NCBI GenBank assembly: GCA_009859145.1 | Contig: VRVR01000034.1 | Span: 119,358-183,357, forward strand | DNA: 64,000 nt | Source of the DNA: Andalucia godoyi | Lineage: Eukaryota; Discoba; Jakobea; Jakobida; Andaluciidae | Direction of reading: 5' to 3' | Shown: positions 36,238-45,414 of the stretch, piece after piece | How positions within the stretch are numbered: position 1 is the stretch's first letter | How the letters are laid out: every line of letters starts with the position of its first letter | The notes under the pieces: generated by a model | What the model was told of the DNA's origin: nothing | Database searches by the model: none | Seen by the model: the letters and a program-made list of their open reading frames with translations, nothing else | Position numbers and translations under genes: made by a program

Positions 36238-37920
36238 ATGGGAGCAGGGTGTGGCAAAGGAAAGTCGAAGAGCGCTGATAGCGATGAGCGCATTGTACCT
36301 GCTGCAACAACGACACAGAAGAGTGAGCAAGTATCTGTTGATTCATCTCGGTTGAAGATAGCTTGCTTGCAAAAATCAGTATGGGTTCAATGCGTCCAAG
36401 ATAACCACGTGAGCGGTAACCTCGACTATGGCGCTCACTTCGGATATTCCCACGATTCAGTACTCGGGTGGAAACCGTGCTTCGTCACCGAGGCTCCGTT
36501 GGTATGTCCGCAGTTCCTTTTACAGTTTCAGAATCTGGATCATGAAATCGATAATTGTCAGATGCTGCCGCTTTCTGTTTGTTTGCGGGGCCCCTGTGTA
36601 GAGCATTTGCAGAATATATGCATGTTGGTCAGTGCCGTTCCCAGCACAACAGCTTCGCGATCTGTCCTCGAGCATCCTCAAAGGATTCCTCAAAACCCAT
36701 TCGGGCAGCAGGTCATGGCCAGCAACTTTGATCGGCTGGAAATGCGCTGTGAGGTGAACGTCAGCAAACTGGTGGAATCCGCCGTGCACATTGCAATTTA
36801 CGCTTCTCCTGCTGCATCCTTATCTTCTGCGCTTTCGTCAGATCCAAAGACTCGCAGAGAATCCGCGTTTGTGAACGTATTTGCGTCACGGCCTTTTCAA
36901 GTTTGCCAAATTCCTGCCTTCTTAGCAGGCGAAGTTTCCGAAGAGAGGACGTCGGAAATTCTTGACAGCAGTCAGCCTGCGGCGTTTGTCCTGCACAGAT
37001 TTCCTCTGTTTCAGTTAAGGATCGCTCCTGCATCGATTGCCGGGATCCAGAACTTTGCAGATTTCATGAAAACTGAGACGGGGCTGCTTTTGTGTGCACA
37101 ATCAAAAGGAAACTGCCTTTCGTTGGTCATGATAAAGCCGCTGCATCCATCTATCGATGGAGTATTGGATTGCTTGATGCAGCAGACCGAATTTCCGGAC
37201 TCTTCCACCGGCAATGAAGTCACCACAATTTGGAAAAAACAAGAAACTCTTCAGAGCCTTGTAGAAGGCAGTTTGTTTGTGCTCGCACTGCCTTGTTCAT
37301 TCTTGACACCACATGAATCGGCTGTTAAGATGCAAGTCTTTATGGAGCCGGTGTTTGAGAATCGTAGATTGTCGGTGATTGCGAACAGCATGGGGCAGTG
37401 GCGATTCAGCGAAGAAACACTCTCGTTCTCCTTGCCGTTCAAATTGAACATTGATACCAGATGGGAAGATTCATTGCAATTCGACATTTTTTTCACTGTT
37501 GATCAAGCTAGTCTTTGGGTCGTTCTGGAAAGCATGGTGCTGCCGCATCTCCACGCTGTTTATGTGATTCAGCTTCCAGAATTGCAAGGAAAACGGATTC
37601 ATAACATTATGGACTTTCCGTTCGGCTACGCGCAACAGTCGTTGGAGATTCATCACACAAGAAGACGAACAGAGACTTTTAAGCTCTTGCGTCTGCAGAA
37701 TGTCCCTTCAGTTCGGTTGTTCATTCCTTTGCCAAAAAGTATTGGAGAAGAAGCGAGGCGATTAACTCTCAGACTCGTTGGTACGCTGCTGGACACTCAA
37801 CAAACCATGGTGTCTTTAAATCCCCACATCACGGCTGTGGGGCATCACAACTGCAAAGATGTTCCGTATTTTAATGGCGTTGGTCTTGCGAAAAGCTCCT
37901 TGACGCATGAGTGTATTTGA
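36238..37920 (+). CDS. Uncharacterised protein with N-myristoylation/palmitoylation signal
   Basis: A 560-residue protein that begins MGAGCGKGKSKS: Gly2 with small residues to position 6 and Cys5 followed by lysines, a good dual lipidation signal for attachment to the plasma or flagellar membrane. The rest is a mix of beta strands (FQLRIAPASIAGIQNF, LQFDIFFTVDQASLWVVLES, TLRLVGTLLDTQQTMVSL) without membrane spans or known catalytic motifs. Cysteines are scattered. I do not recognise the family. The start ATG is well placed, and an in-frame upstream extension is AT-rich spacer. It is divergent from the spliced gene to its left. Confidence 0.6.
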   Translation: MGAGCGKGKSKSADSDERIVPAATTTQKSEQVSVDSSRLKIACLQKSVWVQCVQDNHVSGNLDYGAHFGYSHDSVLGWKPCFVTEAPLVCPQFLLQFQNLDHEIDNCQMLPLSVCLRGPCVEHLQNICMLVSAVPSTTASRSVLEHPQRIPQNPFGQQVMASNFDRLEMRCEVNVSKLVESAVHIAIYASPAASLSSALSSDPKTRRESAFVNVFASRPFQVCQIPAFLAGEVSEERTSEILDSSQPAAFVLHRFPLFQLRIAPASIAGIQNFADFMKTETGLLLCAQSKGNCLSLVMIKPLHPSIDGVLDCLMQQTEFPDSSTGNEVTTIWKKQETLQSLVEGSLFVLALPCSFLTPHESAVKMQVFMEPVFENRRLSVIANSMGQWRFSEETLSFSLPFKLNIDTRWEDSLQFDIFFTVDQASLWVVLESMVLPHLHAVYVIQLPELQGKRIHNIMDFPFGYAQQSLEIHHTRRRTETFKLLRLQNVPSVRLFIPLPKSIGEEARRLTLRLVGTLLDTQQTMVSLNPHITAVGHHNCKDVPYFNGVGLAKSSLTHECI

Positions 37921-38273
37921 CTCGTTCAGAAACGCACTTGTTTTTCCTTTTGCTCTTAAGAAGTCCGCCAGCGTCGTCCCATAAACTCATGCACCCCAAG
38001 GATAAAATATCCCAAGAACCGCGTACAGGTGCTGATACACATTGTTTTTGATCTGCGCAATTTTTTTCTCAGGAAGATGGCAAAACTGCTGGTGTCCTGC
38101 GGCGGTTTGCTGGTGGGGACATTCGCTGGATGCGCAGTCACTGCTGTCGTACGGAGCAGCGCGTACGCGGGGCAACTGTCGGCTGGTGTGACTGGATTTC
38201 CGTTTTCTGATTTCCGTTTTCTGATTTCCGTTTTCTGATTTCCGTTTCTGCAAGGTGCAGACAATTGCTCATC
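37921..38273. other. Spacer with possible tiny genes on either strand
   Basis: The plus strand has a 53-residue frame from ATG 38077 to the stop at 38238 (MAKLLVSCGGLLVGTFAGCA, one hydrophobic segment). The minus strand has a frame ending at 37987 whose last 30 residues (KKIAQIKNNVYQHLYAVLGI, then FYPWGA) have coding-like codon use. Neither can be confirmed. A 14-base tandem repeat lies at 38197-38250. Confidence 0.35.
38197..38250. repeat. 14-base tandem repeat TTTCCGTTTTCTGA x 3.9
   Basis: Three exact units and a 12-base partial one, ending 24 bases before the ATG of the LRR gene. Confidence 0.95.
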
Positions 38274-38915
38274 ATGCCCGCATCCGTAGATCAGGCGTTG
38301 CTGCATAAGGCATCTGGCCAATTTGATCTTCTCCAAGTGCGTCACCTTGATCTTCGATGTTGCGGACTTTCGGACCTCGATGGGTTGAAGCTTGTTCCCA
38401 ACTTGGTTTCGCTTAATGTCTCGGGCAACGCACTGTCATCTTTGGAGTCTGTCCGTTGTCTATCGCACCTCCAAGTTCTCGATGCATCTTCCAATAGCAT
38501 TACAAGCACAAAAGGACTGGGCACACTGGACTGCTTAAAGGTTATCAAGCTATCCAACAATGCAATCAAGATGTTTGATGATGTCTCGGATTTAGTCCGC
38601 ATTCCATACATTCGGTCCCTGTCTCTTGCAGAAAATCCGATTTGCAGATCTGAGAAGTACGTCATGCAGATTACTCGACTGCTCCCTCAACTTCGAACAT
38701 TGGACGGACATCGCTGTGATCTTCCTGCCGAGTTTGAAGACGAAGGTCCTTCTATCGAAAGCCTTATCCCGCCGAAAAAGGACTGGGGATCCGAGTTCTC
38801 GTTCAGCATGCAGTTCCCGCCTTCCAAAGCCGACTTGTCTGCAAAGGTATTTCATGACACGCTGAAAGATTGCCAAAAACTATGCAGAACCGCGGACGCC
38901 CTTTTGAATCAGTAG
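38274..38915 (+). CDS. SDS22-type leucine-rich repeat protein
   Basis: A 213-residue protein with five to six 22-residue LRRs: VRHLDLRCCGLSDLDGLKLV, NLVSLNVSGNALSSLESV, HLQVLDASSNSITSTKGL, CLKVIKLSNNAIKMFDDV, then YIRSLSLAENPICRSEKYVM. They end in the LRR cap LLPQLRTLDGHRC. The C-terminal 70 residues are helical. It lacks signal peptide and membrane spans. This form is common among cilium/flagellum and dynein-associated proteins (LRRC61, LRRC56, DNAL1 type), but no specific orthologue can be named. The ATG at 38274 is the first in frame. Confidence 0.75.
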   Translation: MPASVDQALLHKASGQFDLLQVRHLDLRCCGLSDLDGLKLVPNLVSLNVSGNALSSLESVRCLSHLQVLDASSNSITSTKGLGTLDCLKVIKLSNNAIKMFDDVSDLVRIPYIRSLSLAENPICRSEKYVMQITRLLPQLRTLDGHRCDLPAEFEDEGPSIESLIPPKKDWGSEFSFSMQFPPSKADLSAKVFHDTLKDCQKLCRTADALLNQ

Positions 38916-39762
38916 TGAAAAACCCACACACGCACAGATACACACAAACGCCCACGCACACACATTTTTTGGCTCATGCATGGGGGGTGTTCGTGATTAT
39001 CGCACGATCCTTTATCTACTATACAAGTAGTGGCTTTCTGGTGTTATTATTTCATGTGCCAGTACTTTCTGCTGGGATTGCAGCGCAAGCTTTCTTCGTT
39101 TTCGTTTTTATGCTGTTGAAAGTAGTTCTGTCACCATGAGAGATGGGTTGTAAAAACTGGATCGACGATTGACAGCTATGTGTATCATGATTGCTGAACA
39201 TCCCAGCTATACGATTTTCTTACCGTCGTCAAGTCTAGAATTTCTTCATTCTTCACTTTCTATTCCTTCAATTATTCTTTCTGTTTGTTTGGTTTTTTAA
39301 TAATCGAACCCTCAAGCAGCACCTTTCATCAGAGACAAAACATCCCATGGCTCCAAAGGAGGATCTTCCCAACAAACTCAAACCGGCCATGCCCGCAGAT
39401 GCCGAGAACCAAGATACTCGTGGTTGTGACGACCCTTTGATGCAGAGCAATCTGCATTGAAGAGTTGGTGCTCGCCCCCAAATAAAAACAAAGCACACGG
39501 CTTGGATCTGTCTTTGGAGACAACTTAGCCCGATGACCAATAACGATTCGTGTTTTTGGCAAGTGGTGGATAAAATAGGACAATTCCCGCTGTACGATTA
39601 TATCCACGACGTTTATTCCGCTCCTCCCTCCCGTATGTCTGGAAAAAAAAGCAGGACTTTTTTTGCAGTGTCCGTCGATTCTGTTGCTACGTGTGCGTTT
39701 ACTGGTTTTTCATTGCATTTCCCTGCAGCATCCGCCGGGTGCATATCAAAAAGTCGTGCAAC
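38916..39762. other. Spacer upstream of the SLC35F-like gene
   Basis: Begins with ACACAC-rich 3' flank (38924-38965). It contains the small candidate frame at 39347-39460 and another short open stretch at 39533-39640. No strong gene. Confidence 0.5.
39347..39460 (+). CDS. Possible 37-residue micropeptide or first exon
   Basis: The ATG in CATCCCATGG opens a 37-residue frame (MAPKEDLPNKLKPAMPADAE, then NQDTRGCDD) with coding-like codon use and a stop at 39458. It could be an upstream open reading frame, a small gene or a first exon of the transporter gene downstream. No homology is recognised. Confidence 0.25.
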   Translation: MAPKEDLPNKLKPAMPADAENQDTRGCDDPLMQSNLH

Positions 39763-40806
39763 ATGTTGCTGCGGAAAATGAGAATCCAGAAAGAGTCTGT
39801 CATTTCTGCACTTCTGGGACAGTTTCTTTCTCTGATGATTGTAGGAACGGGTGTGTTTTCAACGTATCTGGCGGATAAGGGCGTCGTCATTCCTACAACG
39901 CAGTCTTTTTTCCTGTATTTCCTGCTCGCTGTGGTTTACGGATCCTGGTTTTTTCTCTACAAGAAACAAAAATTGCAATTGGCATGGTACAAGTACGTTC
40001 CGATGGCGCTTGCAGACGTGGAGGCAAACTATTTTGTCGTCAAAGCATATGCCTACACATCGATTGTTTCCATTATGCTTTTGGATTGCCTGACGATTCC
40101 CTTTGTGATGATCCTGTCTGTTATGTTTCTGAAAACTAAATATTCATGGAAGCACTTGCTGGTCGTGCTCTACACCATCAGCGGCGCGATTTTACTGGTG
40201 TTCACTGATTTCATGGATGAGAACGGCGACGAATCGAACAGTTCAGATGCCTGGATCGGCGACTTACTCTGCGTCGCATCCTCTTTGTGTTACGCCATTA
40301 GCAACGTTTTCCAAGAATCAGTTGTGAAGGAGTACGAGAGAAGCGAGTTTTTGTCGATGATTGGGGCGTTTGGAAGCGTGATCAGTATCTGCCAAATTGC
40401 GATTCTCGAACGAGAGGGGCTTTCAATTTTTGTTTCTGGGACGTGGATGCTGATACTCGGCTTCGTCTTCTGTATGTTCATGTTGTATTCGTTTGCACCT
40501 GTGTTGATTCAAATGGAATCCGCAACATTCTTCAACTTGTCTCTGTTGACTGCCGATGCATTGGCGTTGGTCGTCGGCATCTTCTTGTTTGACGACAGGC
40601 TTTCAAACTTGTTTTGGCTCGCAATGGCTATCATCCTGAGCGGAATCACATTGTATAATCTTTTACCTGAAGTTAAGCCAAAGGAGCCTCGCAGAGAGTT
40701 GATGATCGACGACGACGATGCATGGGCCAATGAGGACGAAAACGCAGATATCAGGCTGATTCCGCACGGCGATAGTGCATCATCTGTGTTATCAGATGAT
40801 GCGTGA
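39763..40806 (+). CDS. SLC35F1/F2-type (DUF914) membrane transporter
   Basis: A 347-residue protein with about ten membrane spans in the drug/metabolite transporter fold. Family marks of the SLC35F/DUF914 group: LGQFLSLMIVGTGVFSTYLA (first span), PTTQSFFLYFLLAVVYG, YKYVPMALADVEANYFVVKA (matching Y-x-L-L-A-x-x-D-V-E-x-N), SIMLLDCLTIPFVMILS, GDLLCVASSLCYAISNVFQE, and LLTADALALVVGIFLF before the last span. The C-terminal tail is acidic (MIDDDDAWANEDENAD). The substrate of this group is not settled. The ATG at 39763 was chosen as the first in frame; the second, five codons on, would also serve. It is convergent with the SLC35A-like gene. Confidence 0.85.
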   Translation: MLLRKMRIQKESVISALLGQFLSLMIVGTGVFSTYLADKGVVIPTTQSFFLYFLLAVVYGSWFFLYKKQKLQLAWYKYVPMALADVEANYFVVKAYAYTSIVSIMLLDCLTIPFVMILSVMFLKTKYSWKHLLVVLYTISGAILLVFTDFMDENGDESNSSDAWIGDLLCVASSLCYAISNVFQESVVKEYERSEFLSMIGAFGSVISICQIAILEREGLSIFVSGTWMLILGFVFCMFMLYSFAPVLIQMESATFFNLSLLTADALALVVGIFLFDDRLSNLFWLAMAIILSGITLYNLLPEVKPKEPRRELMIDDDDAWANEDENADIRLIPHGDSASSVLSDDA

Positions 40807-41030
40807 TGGAAATTGATCTCGCTCTTGCTCATTTATTTCACCGCAAACGCTTTGCAAGAACAGGACACGAGCGTGGCAAGGCAACGCTTGTAACTCCTCG
40901 CAGTAGGGCCCTGCAACAGATGCGTGATGATCGCATCTGGTAACGTGTGCGTTCCTGCATTTCCGGAAACAGCGGAATGAGATCCTTGTCGGAAATGCAC
41001 ACGCTGCAAAAAGAGAGAAACAGTGTTTGG

Positions 41031-42029
41031 TCACGAATGCAACCAATCTTGTTCGTCCGGCAAAGGCAGGTATCGCGGCACAGTTGCGCTCTCAGCACTA
41101 TTGTTGTTGCTGACTGATTCTAGGACGTACATTAGAGACGCAAGGAGACACTGGATGCATCCCAGCACTTGAATAAACGACAGTGACGTCCCATAGATGA
41201 CATTGGACAGCACTAGCACGACAACCACGGTGATCGACGCAGCAATGCCCTTGAACACGTTGTTTGCATATTTGAGAACAACAGAGACCGCGATTCCGTC
41301 ACAGGATTGAATCAATATCAACGGAAACACAATCCCGGAATAACCCTCAAAGTATCCTCCTGCTGATATTCTGCTCCAGAAAACGGTCAGCACAAAGAGG
41401 AGATTCAAGAAAGCGCCGACGCCGTACAAAATTGCATTTTGCAAGAACAAAGGAGCCTGGGCCTTCTCTTTAATGATCCATTCATTGAAGGTGCTGGCGG
41501 AAGCGGAACACAGATCCATGAAAAAGCAAATCAGGTACGACAACACACCGAAGCGAAACGTTCCCGAGGATGGATTATACTGAGAAAAGACCAGGGAAAA
41601 TGCTAAAAACACCAGAGAAAACCACTGTGATTTTGTTATTGGCTGTTTGAGGAAGCGCCACAGCATTAAAGCCGTAAAAAGAATGGACCCAGAGCGAAAG
41701 AGGAGAATTGTCACAGGATCTACTCTTTCAAAGAGATACATCAGCAGATTATTGTAGACTACATACATCGCAGCCAACCCCGCCAGACTTTGCACAATAA
41801 ACGTGCTCAAGCTTTCACGAGCAACATTCCTCGCTTGCATGAACCCTCCGGAGTCGTACACAAAAAACGCCACTGCAAAGAAGCATTTTAGCAACTCGGA
41901 AAACACCAAGACGGTGGGGACGATGAACGAATAATTCCCATCTTCTGCAAGAGCAAATTTGCAAATGAGGACATTGAACACACTAGTGGTCACAAGCCAA
42001 ATTACGCTTCCTGCTTGCAATAGCCGCAT
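41031..42029 (-). CDS. Nucleotide-sugar transporter, SLC35A family
   Basis: A 332-residue, ten-span Golgi/ER nucleotide-sugar transporter, most like the CMP-sialic acid/UDP-sugar group (SLC35A). Marks: FSELLKCFFAVAFFVYDSGG (second span), AAMYVVYNNLLMYLFERVDP (the NNL-Y motif), LYGVGAFLNLLFVLTVFWSR, and the diagnostic SVVLKYANNVFKGIAASITV near the ninth span. A dileucine-like CLLASL and a C-terminal PLPDEQDWLHS end the protein. It imports an activated sugar in exchange for the monophosphate; which sugar cannot be told from sequence. Confidence 0.85.
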   Translation of the reverse strand: MRLLQAGSVIWLVTTSVFNVLICKFALAEDGNYSFIVPTVLVFSELLKCFFAVAFFVYDSGGFMQARNVARESLSTFIVQSLAGLAAMYVVYNNLLMYLFERVDPVTILLFRSGSILFTALMLWRFLKQPITKSQWFSLVFLAFSLVFSQYNPSSGTFRFGVLSYLICFFMDLCSASASTFNEWIIKEKAQAPLFLQNAILYGVGAFLNLLFVLTVFWSRISAGGYFEGYSGIVFPLILIQSCDGIAVSVVLKYANNVFKGIAASITVVVVLVLSNVIYGTSLSFIQVLGCIQCLLASLMYVLESVSNNNSAESATVPRYLPLPDEQDWLHS

Positions 42030-42680
42030 TACATTGCATGTCTCGTTTGCATATTATTAATTTTTAAATGTATAAAAATTTACGAATGCGGGAAGATTGT
42101 GGTTGTGAAGGGTTGTGTGCATGTGCGTTTCATAAACTTCCTTGCGACTGCTGGGAAGAACAATGTGCATCGTCATGCATCAAACGTCTACAGAATGGCA
42201 GGTGGCTTTTGATTGTACTTATCTCGGGTGGTCACTTTTTGCAAAGATAACAAATATCGCCTGCGTTTATTATTTTGTATGTGACGCATTGCTCTATTGT
42301 TTTCTGTTTTTTTTTTCTTCCGTCTCGCCACATGGAATCTCGGCGTACGTGACGGCCCCCTGCGACGGTGGGGGAGAGTGGGCCGCCTCAGGGCGGATCC
42401 GAAGCGTGTGAACCAGTTCGCACCACATGTATAAACAACAACATCGATGACATCGGAAGAAGAAGAAAAAGAAAAAAGAAAGACCGTCCGGCAACTCGTC
42501 GAAATTGAGAAAGCGAAATCAGTCGTGTTCTATGCAAGAGTCTCGTCGATCCAACCAAGAAGCGAACCTCCCAAGCTAGAATGCCGATCTCCGTGTGTAG
42601 CCTTGTGCCGACGCCCATGCCGAGCTCGACGGTGACACCGCCAGATGCTGTCGCGGGAGAGTCATTACAGTGATTCCCGT
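42030..42680. other. Spacer between SLC35A-like and pirin
   Basis: AT-rich at 42050-42075, T9 at 42307, GC-richer at 42340-42420 and a GAAGAAGAAAAAG run at 42458-42480. A plus-strand frame 42447-42635 (MTSEEEEKEKRKTVRQLVEI) has plausible codons but no recognisable domain. Confidence 0.4.
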
Positions 42681-43586
42681 CTAGTCCCGTTCGGGGTCCA
42701 AGTCCACAAACTCCGTCCGTTCAAAACCGTTTCTTCGTGCAGAGTAATCCTCCAGAGTCTTTTGGAGCTCTTCACGAGTGTTCATAACGAACGGCCCATA
42801 ACGGGCGATGGGCTCGTCGATTGGCTCGCCAGCGACCAGCAGAACGCGGGCACCCGCCTTGCCAGCCCGAAAACCGATTACAGATGCCGAATCTTCGTTC
42901 TTGTTCCGGAATACTAGTGTTGCGTTTGGATGCACTTGAACCGGGTCCCCAGAAGTCGGCTCTGTCACCGTCAGGGTTCCCTCCACTGGAAATACAAATC
43001 CGTGCCAGTTCGCCGGAATCGATTCGGTGAATTGCAATCGTTTCTGCGGAGCTAGTGTGATGTCCAAGTACAACATTGGGGTCAGCCATCCACCTTCTGG
43101 CATGTTTGTCAACCCATGACTTGTTCCTACAACAACGCGAACAGACCCGCCCCCCTCCTCCAGTTCATAAACCGGCATGTTCTTCAGATCACGATAAATG
43201 GGCTTGCACATTTTGTCCTTTTTTCGAAGATTGATCCACAACTGGAAGCCTCGCGTGCGAATGCCTCGCACCATGGCTTCATTATGAATGATACCTCGAC
43301 CGGCAGTCATCCACTGTGCTTCGTGTGGTCCGATTGCGCCTTTATGTCCCTTGCTGTCCTTGTGCTTGATGCATCCTGAAATCAAGTACGTCAGCGTTTC
43401 AATTCCGCGATGGGGATGCGGACTCAGAACGGGTTCGTCATCAACCCCAAGGTTCGAATCCCAGGCGTCCCACAAAAGAAACGGACCAACGTTATTCAAG
43501 TCTTGCTGGCCGATGCTCCGATGCACGATTGCCTTTGGACCGAATTCATTGGTCTTTGTCGGTGGATACACAGTCACAATCTCCAT
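42681..43586 (-). CDS. PIR: Pirin
   Basis: A 301-residue pirin: two cupin barrels with an N-terminal iron site. Metal ligands are in place: H57 and H59 in SPHPHRGIET, and H101 and E103 in GRGIIHNEAM. Other marks: PFLLWDAWDS, TYLISGCIKHKDSKGHKGAI, HEAQWMTAGRG, RGFQLWINL and the C-terminal RARVLLVAGEPIDEP-like run (here ARVLLVAGEPIDEPIARYGP) ending the second cupin. Pirins act as nuclear redox cofactors or as quercetin dioxygenases. The ATG at 43586 matches the family N-terminus; the longer frame upstream is spacer. Codon use is as in its neighbours. Confidence 0.93.
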   Translation of the reverse strand: MEIVTVYPPTKTNEFGPKAIVHRSIGQQDLNNVGPFLLWDAWDSNLGVDDEPVLSPHPHRGIETLTYLISGCIKHKDSKGHKGAIGPHEAQWMTAGRGIIHNEAMVRGIRTRGFQLWINLRKKDKMCKPIYRDLKNMPVYELEEGGGSVRVVVGTSHGLTNMPEGGWLTPMLYLDITLAPQKRLQFTESIPANWHGFVFPVEGTLTVTEPTSGDPVQVHPNATLVFRNKNEDSASVIGFRAGKAGARVLLVAGEPIDEPIARYGPFVMNTREELQKTLEDYSARRNGFERTEFVDLDPERD

Positions 43587-44010
43587 TTCTCTCCCCCCTC
43601 TTTCTCTTCTTTTGTTTGTTTGCTTTGAACTTCGAAAGGATCTATTATGAGCAAGGCTAAGGAACAGTTGGAATTTTTTGAAACAACAGAAAATGAAATG
43701 AAAAGACATTGAGAAAAGAGAAACAGAGAAACCGAACAATGTATCGTACATATGGATCACGCACTACGAAAGCGGCAGCGGTAATATGCCGAAATATCTC
43801 CGACGATTTTTGCGGCTCCGTTCCGATTTTATTGCCGCTGCAGAAACCCACAGCCCGTCACACGCCACACAAAGTCACACGTCACGAGCACGGCTGCGGA
43901 CCGCCGACAGGTTTGGTGGGCCGAGGAGAATCGGAGTTATGCAGCGAGTAATCATGATGATGATGGTGATGCTGATGACAGGTTGGGATAAAATGTATAC
44001 TGTTTTTATT
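43587..44010. other. Spacer between tandem minus-strand genes
   Basis: Contains an ATGATGATGGTGATGCTGATGA triplet-like run at 43953-43978. No gene seen. Confidence 0.55.
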
Positions 44011-44880
44011 TTACTCATGCATGTTATCAGCATGAGGTGCAAAGGATGAGTCCCATTCGTCGGCGTCGGCAGCAGCGAGATCCTGCCTGACGAGCTCCAG
44101 GGGCGGCAGCTGGTTACCATCCGTGAAACCCTGCGACGATAATCGGAGTGACGCACCATATTTGTCTAGAAAATGCTTCGCAACGACCGGAGGCACTCCG
44201 AACTCAAACACGTTGTACATTTGTCTCTCTGCATAGAATGCCCATTCAACCTGATCCATTTTCTGCAAACAATCGACACAGAGGGACCAGTATTCCACGG
44301 ATGGTCCCTGCAGTTTCAAAATCATGATCGCCGCTTTGAAAGTTTGAAGCCAGTGTTTCGCTCGGAAACTCTCCGCAGCCAGACGTTCCAGATGCGGAAT
44401 ATCCATTTGGTCTGATTTTTCGTATCCAGGGGAATTTGCATGCCCGTTTGTTCGTAAAGACTGGTCCTGCTGCTGTTTGTCGACCCTATACTGAAACCAC
44501 GTGCGCACGTAATGTGCATGCTGAGCGAAATCACCGATCTGCGAACCAGCAATGACATCGAAAAACTGTACAAAAGCCTCGAGCAAAATCATCTCGTTTG
44601 GTCTGATTTGCAACGATAAGACATGAGCTCGGCGAGCCGCTTGGAAAAGGCCAAAGTGTCCAAGTGGCTTCGCTAGAAACAGCCACGTTTTTCGACCATA
44701 CGGGAAGAGCCTGCATAATCGCGGTGCAATCAGCATCGCGGACCCATAGTCACCTTGCGCCATGTGGTCGGACGCAATATCATACAACACAACCCCTGCA
44801 TCCCGAACGGCAGGTCGAGCCGGAGAGAGGAAATTGGACAGACCGTCGTTTTTCGAGCGAGGGAAGTGGCACCTTTTCAT
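44011..44880 (-). CDS. Uncharacterised helical (TPR-like) protein
   Basis: A 289-residue, mostly helical soluble protein. Alternating helices such as VLYDIASDHMAQGDYGSAML, TWLFLAKPLGHFGLFQAARR and EYWSLCVDCLQKMDQVEWAF look like degenerate TPR or solenoid repeats (A-x-G-x-Y pairs), but the spacing is irregular. It has no signal peptide and no membrane span. The C-terminus is Asp/Ala-rich (QDLAAADADEWDSSF). The family is not recognised. The ATG at 44880 is the first of the frame. It is divergent from the beta-oxidation gene across 534 bases. Confidence 0.6.
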   Translation of the reverse strand: MKRCHFPRSKNDGLSNFLSPARPAVRDAGVVLYDIASDHMAQGDYGSAMLIAPRLCRLFPYGRKTWLFLAKPLGHFGLFQAARRAHVLSLQIRPNEMILLEAFVQFFDVIAGSQIGDFAQHAHYVRTWFQYRVDKQQQDQSLRTNGHANSPGYEKSDQMDIPHLERLAAESFRAKHWLQTFKAAIMILKLQGPSVEYWSLCVDCLQKMDQVEWAFYAERQMYNVFEFGVPPVVAKHFLDKYGASLRLSSQGFTDGNQLPPLELVRQDLAAADADEWDSSFAPHADNMHE

Positions 44881-45068
44881 TCGTTGCTCTTCTTTTTTGC
44901 ATGAACATGGTTCAGAGCCTAGAAGAACTGGAAAGAAAATCTTGTCTGTGTATTTCTTCTCTGCGTTCTGGAGGATAATAACATATCACACACTCTGCAA
45001 AGAAATCTGAGTGTTTGCCAATCAACTCCAGATTCCCCAGTTTTTATTTCTTTTCGGTTTGTGTTATT

Positions 45069-45115
<47 letters not shown>

Positions 45116-45414
45116 ATTTATTTTTTTTAGAATTCAAAAATTGGAAATCACGCGCTGTCTGAGGATCTGTTTCTGTCGTACCTCGGGGTTGAGCGTTGCC
45201 CCGACAGCCTTGAACCCAAAAGTCGCCCACTCTGTTCCCCTGACCACAAGAAGACGACTTTCTCAATTTCCCAGCATCTTTTCTTCTTCTTCTTCTTCTT
45301 CTTTTCTCTTCTTCGTCTTATTTAATTTGAGTTTCCCTTTCCTGGCCATCCTCTTAGTCGGTTGTTTTTCCTCCTTTCCTGAGTTCCCAGAATCCGTGTT
45401 GCAGGTTAACCGCA
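44881..45414. other. Divergent spacer upstream of the trifunctional enzyme
   Basis: Carries (GTT)n at 45071-45115 and (TTC)n at 45282-45303, with a T-rich lead into the ATG at 45415. No gene seen. Confidence 0.6.
45071..45115. repeat. (GTT)n microsatellite
   Basis: Fifteen units, 300 bases upstream of the trifunctional enzyme ATG. Confidence 0.95.

Noticed and set aside
35882-36346. Minus-strand open frame across the divergent spacer
   Set aside because: It overlaps the start of the lipid-anchored gene and both ends are AT-rich spacer.
43440-43460. GGTTCGAATCCC as a tRNA T-loop
   Set aside because: It lies inside the pirin coding region and no acceptor or anticodon arms fit around it.
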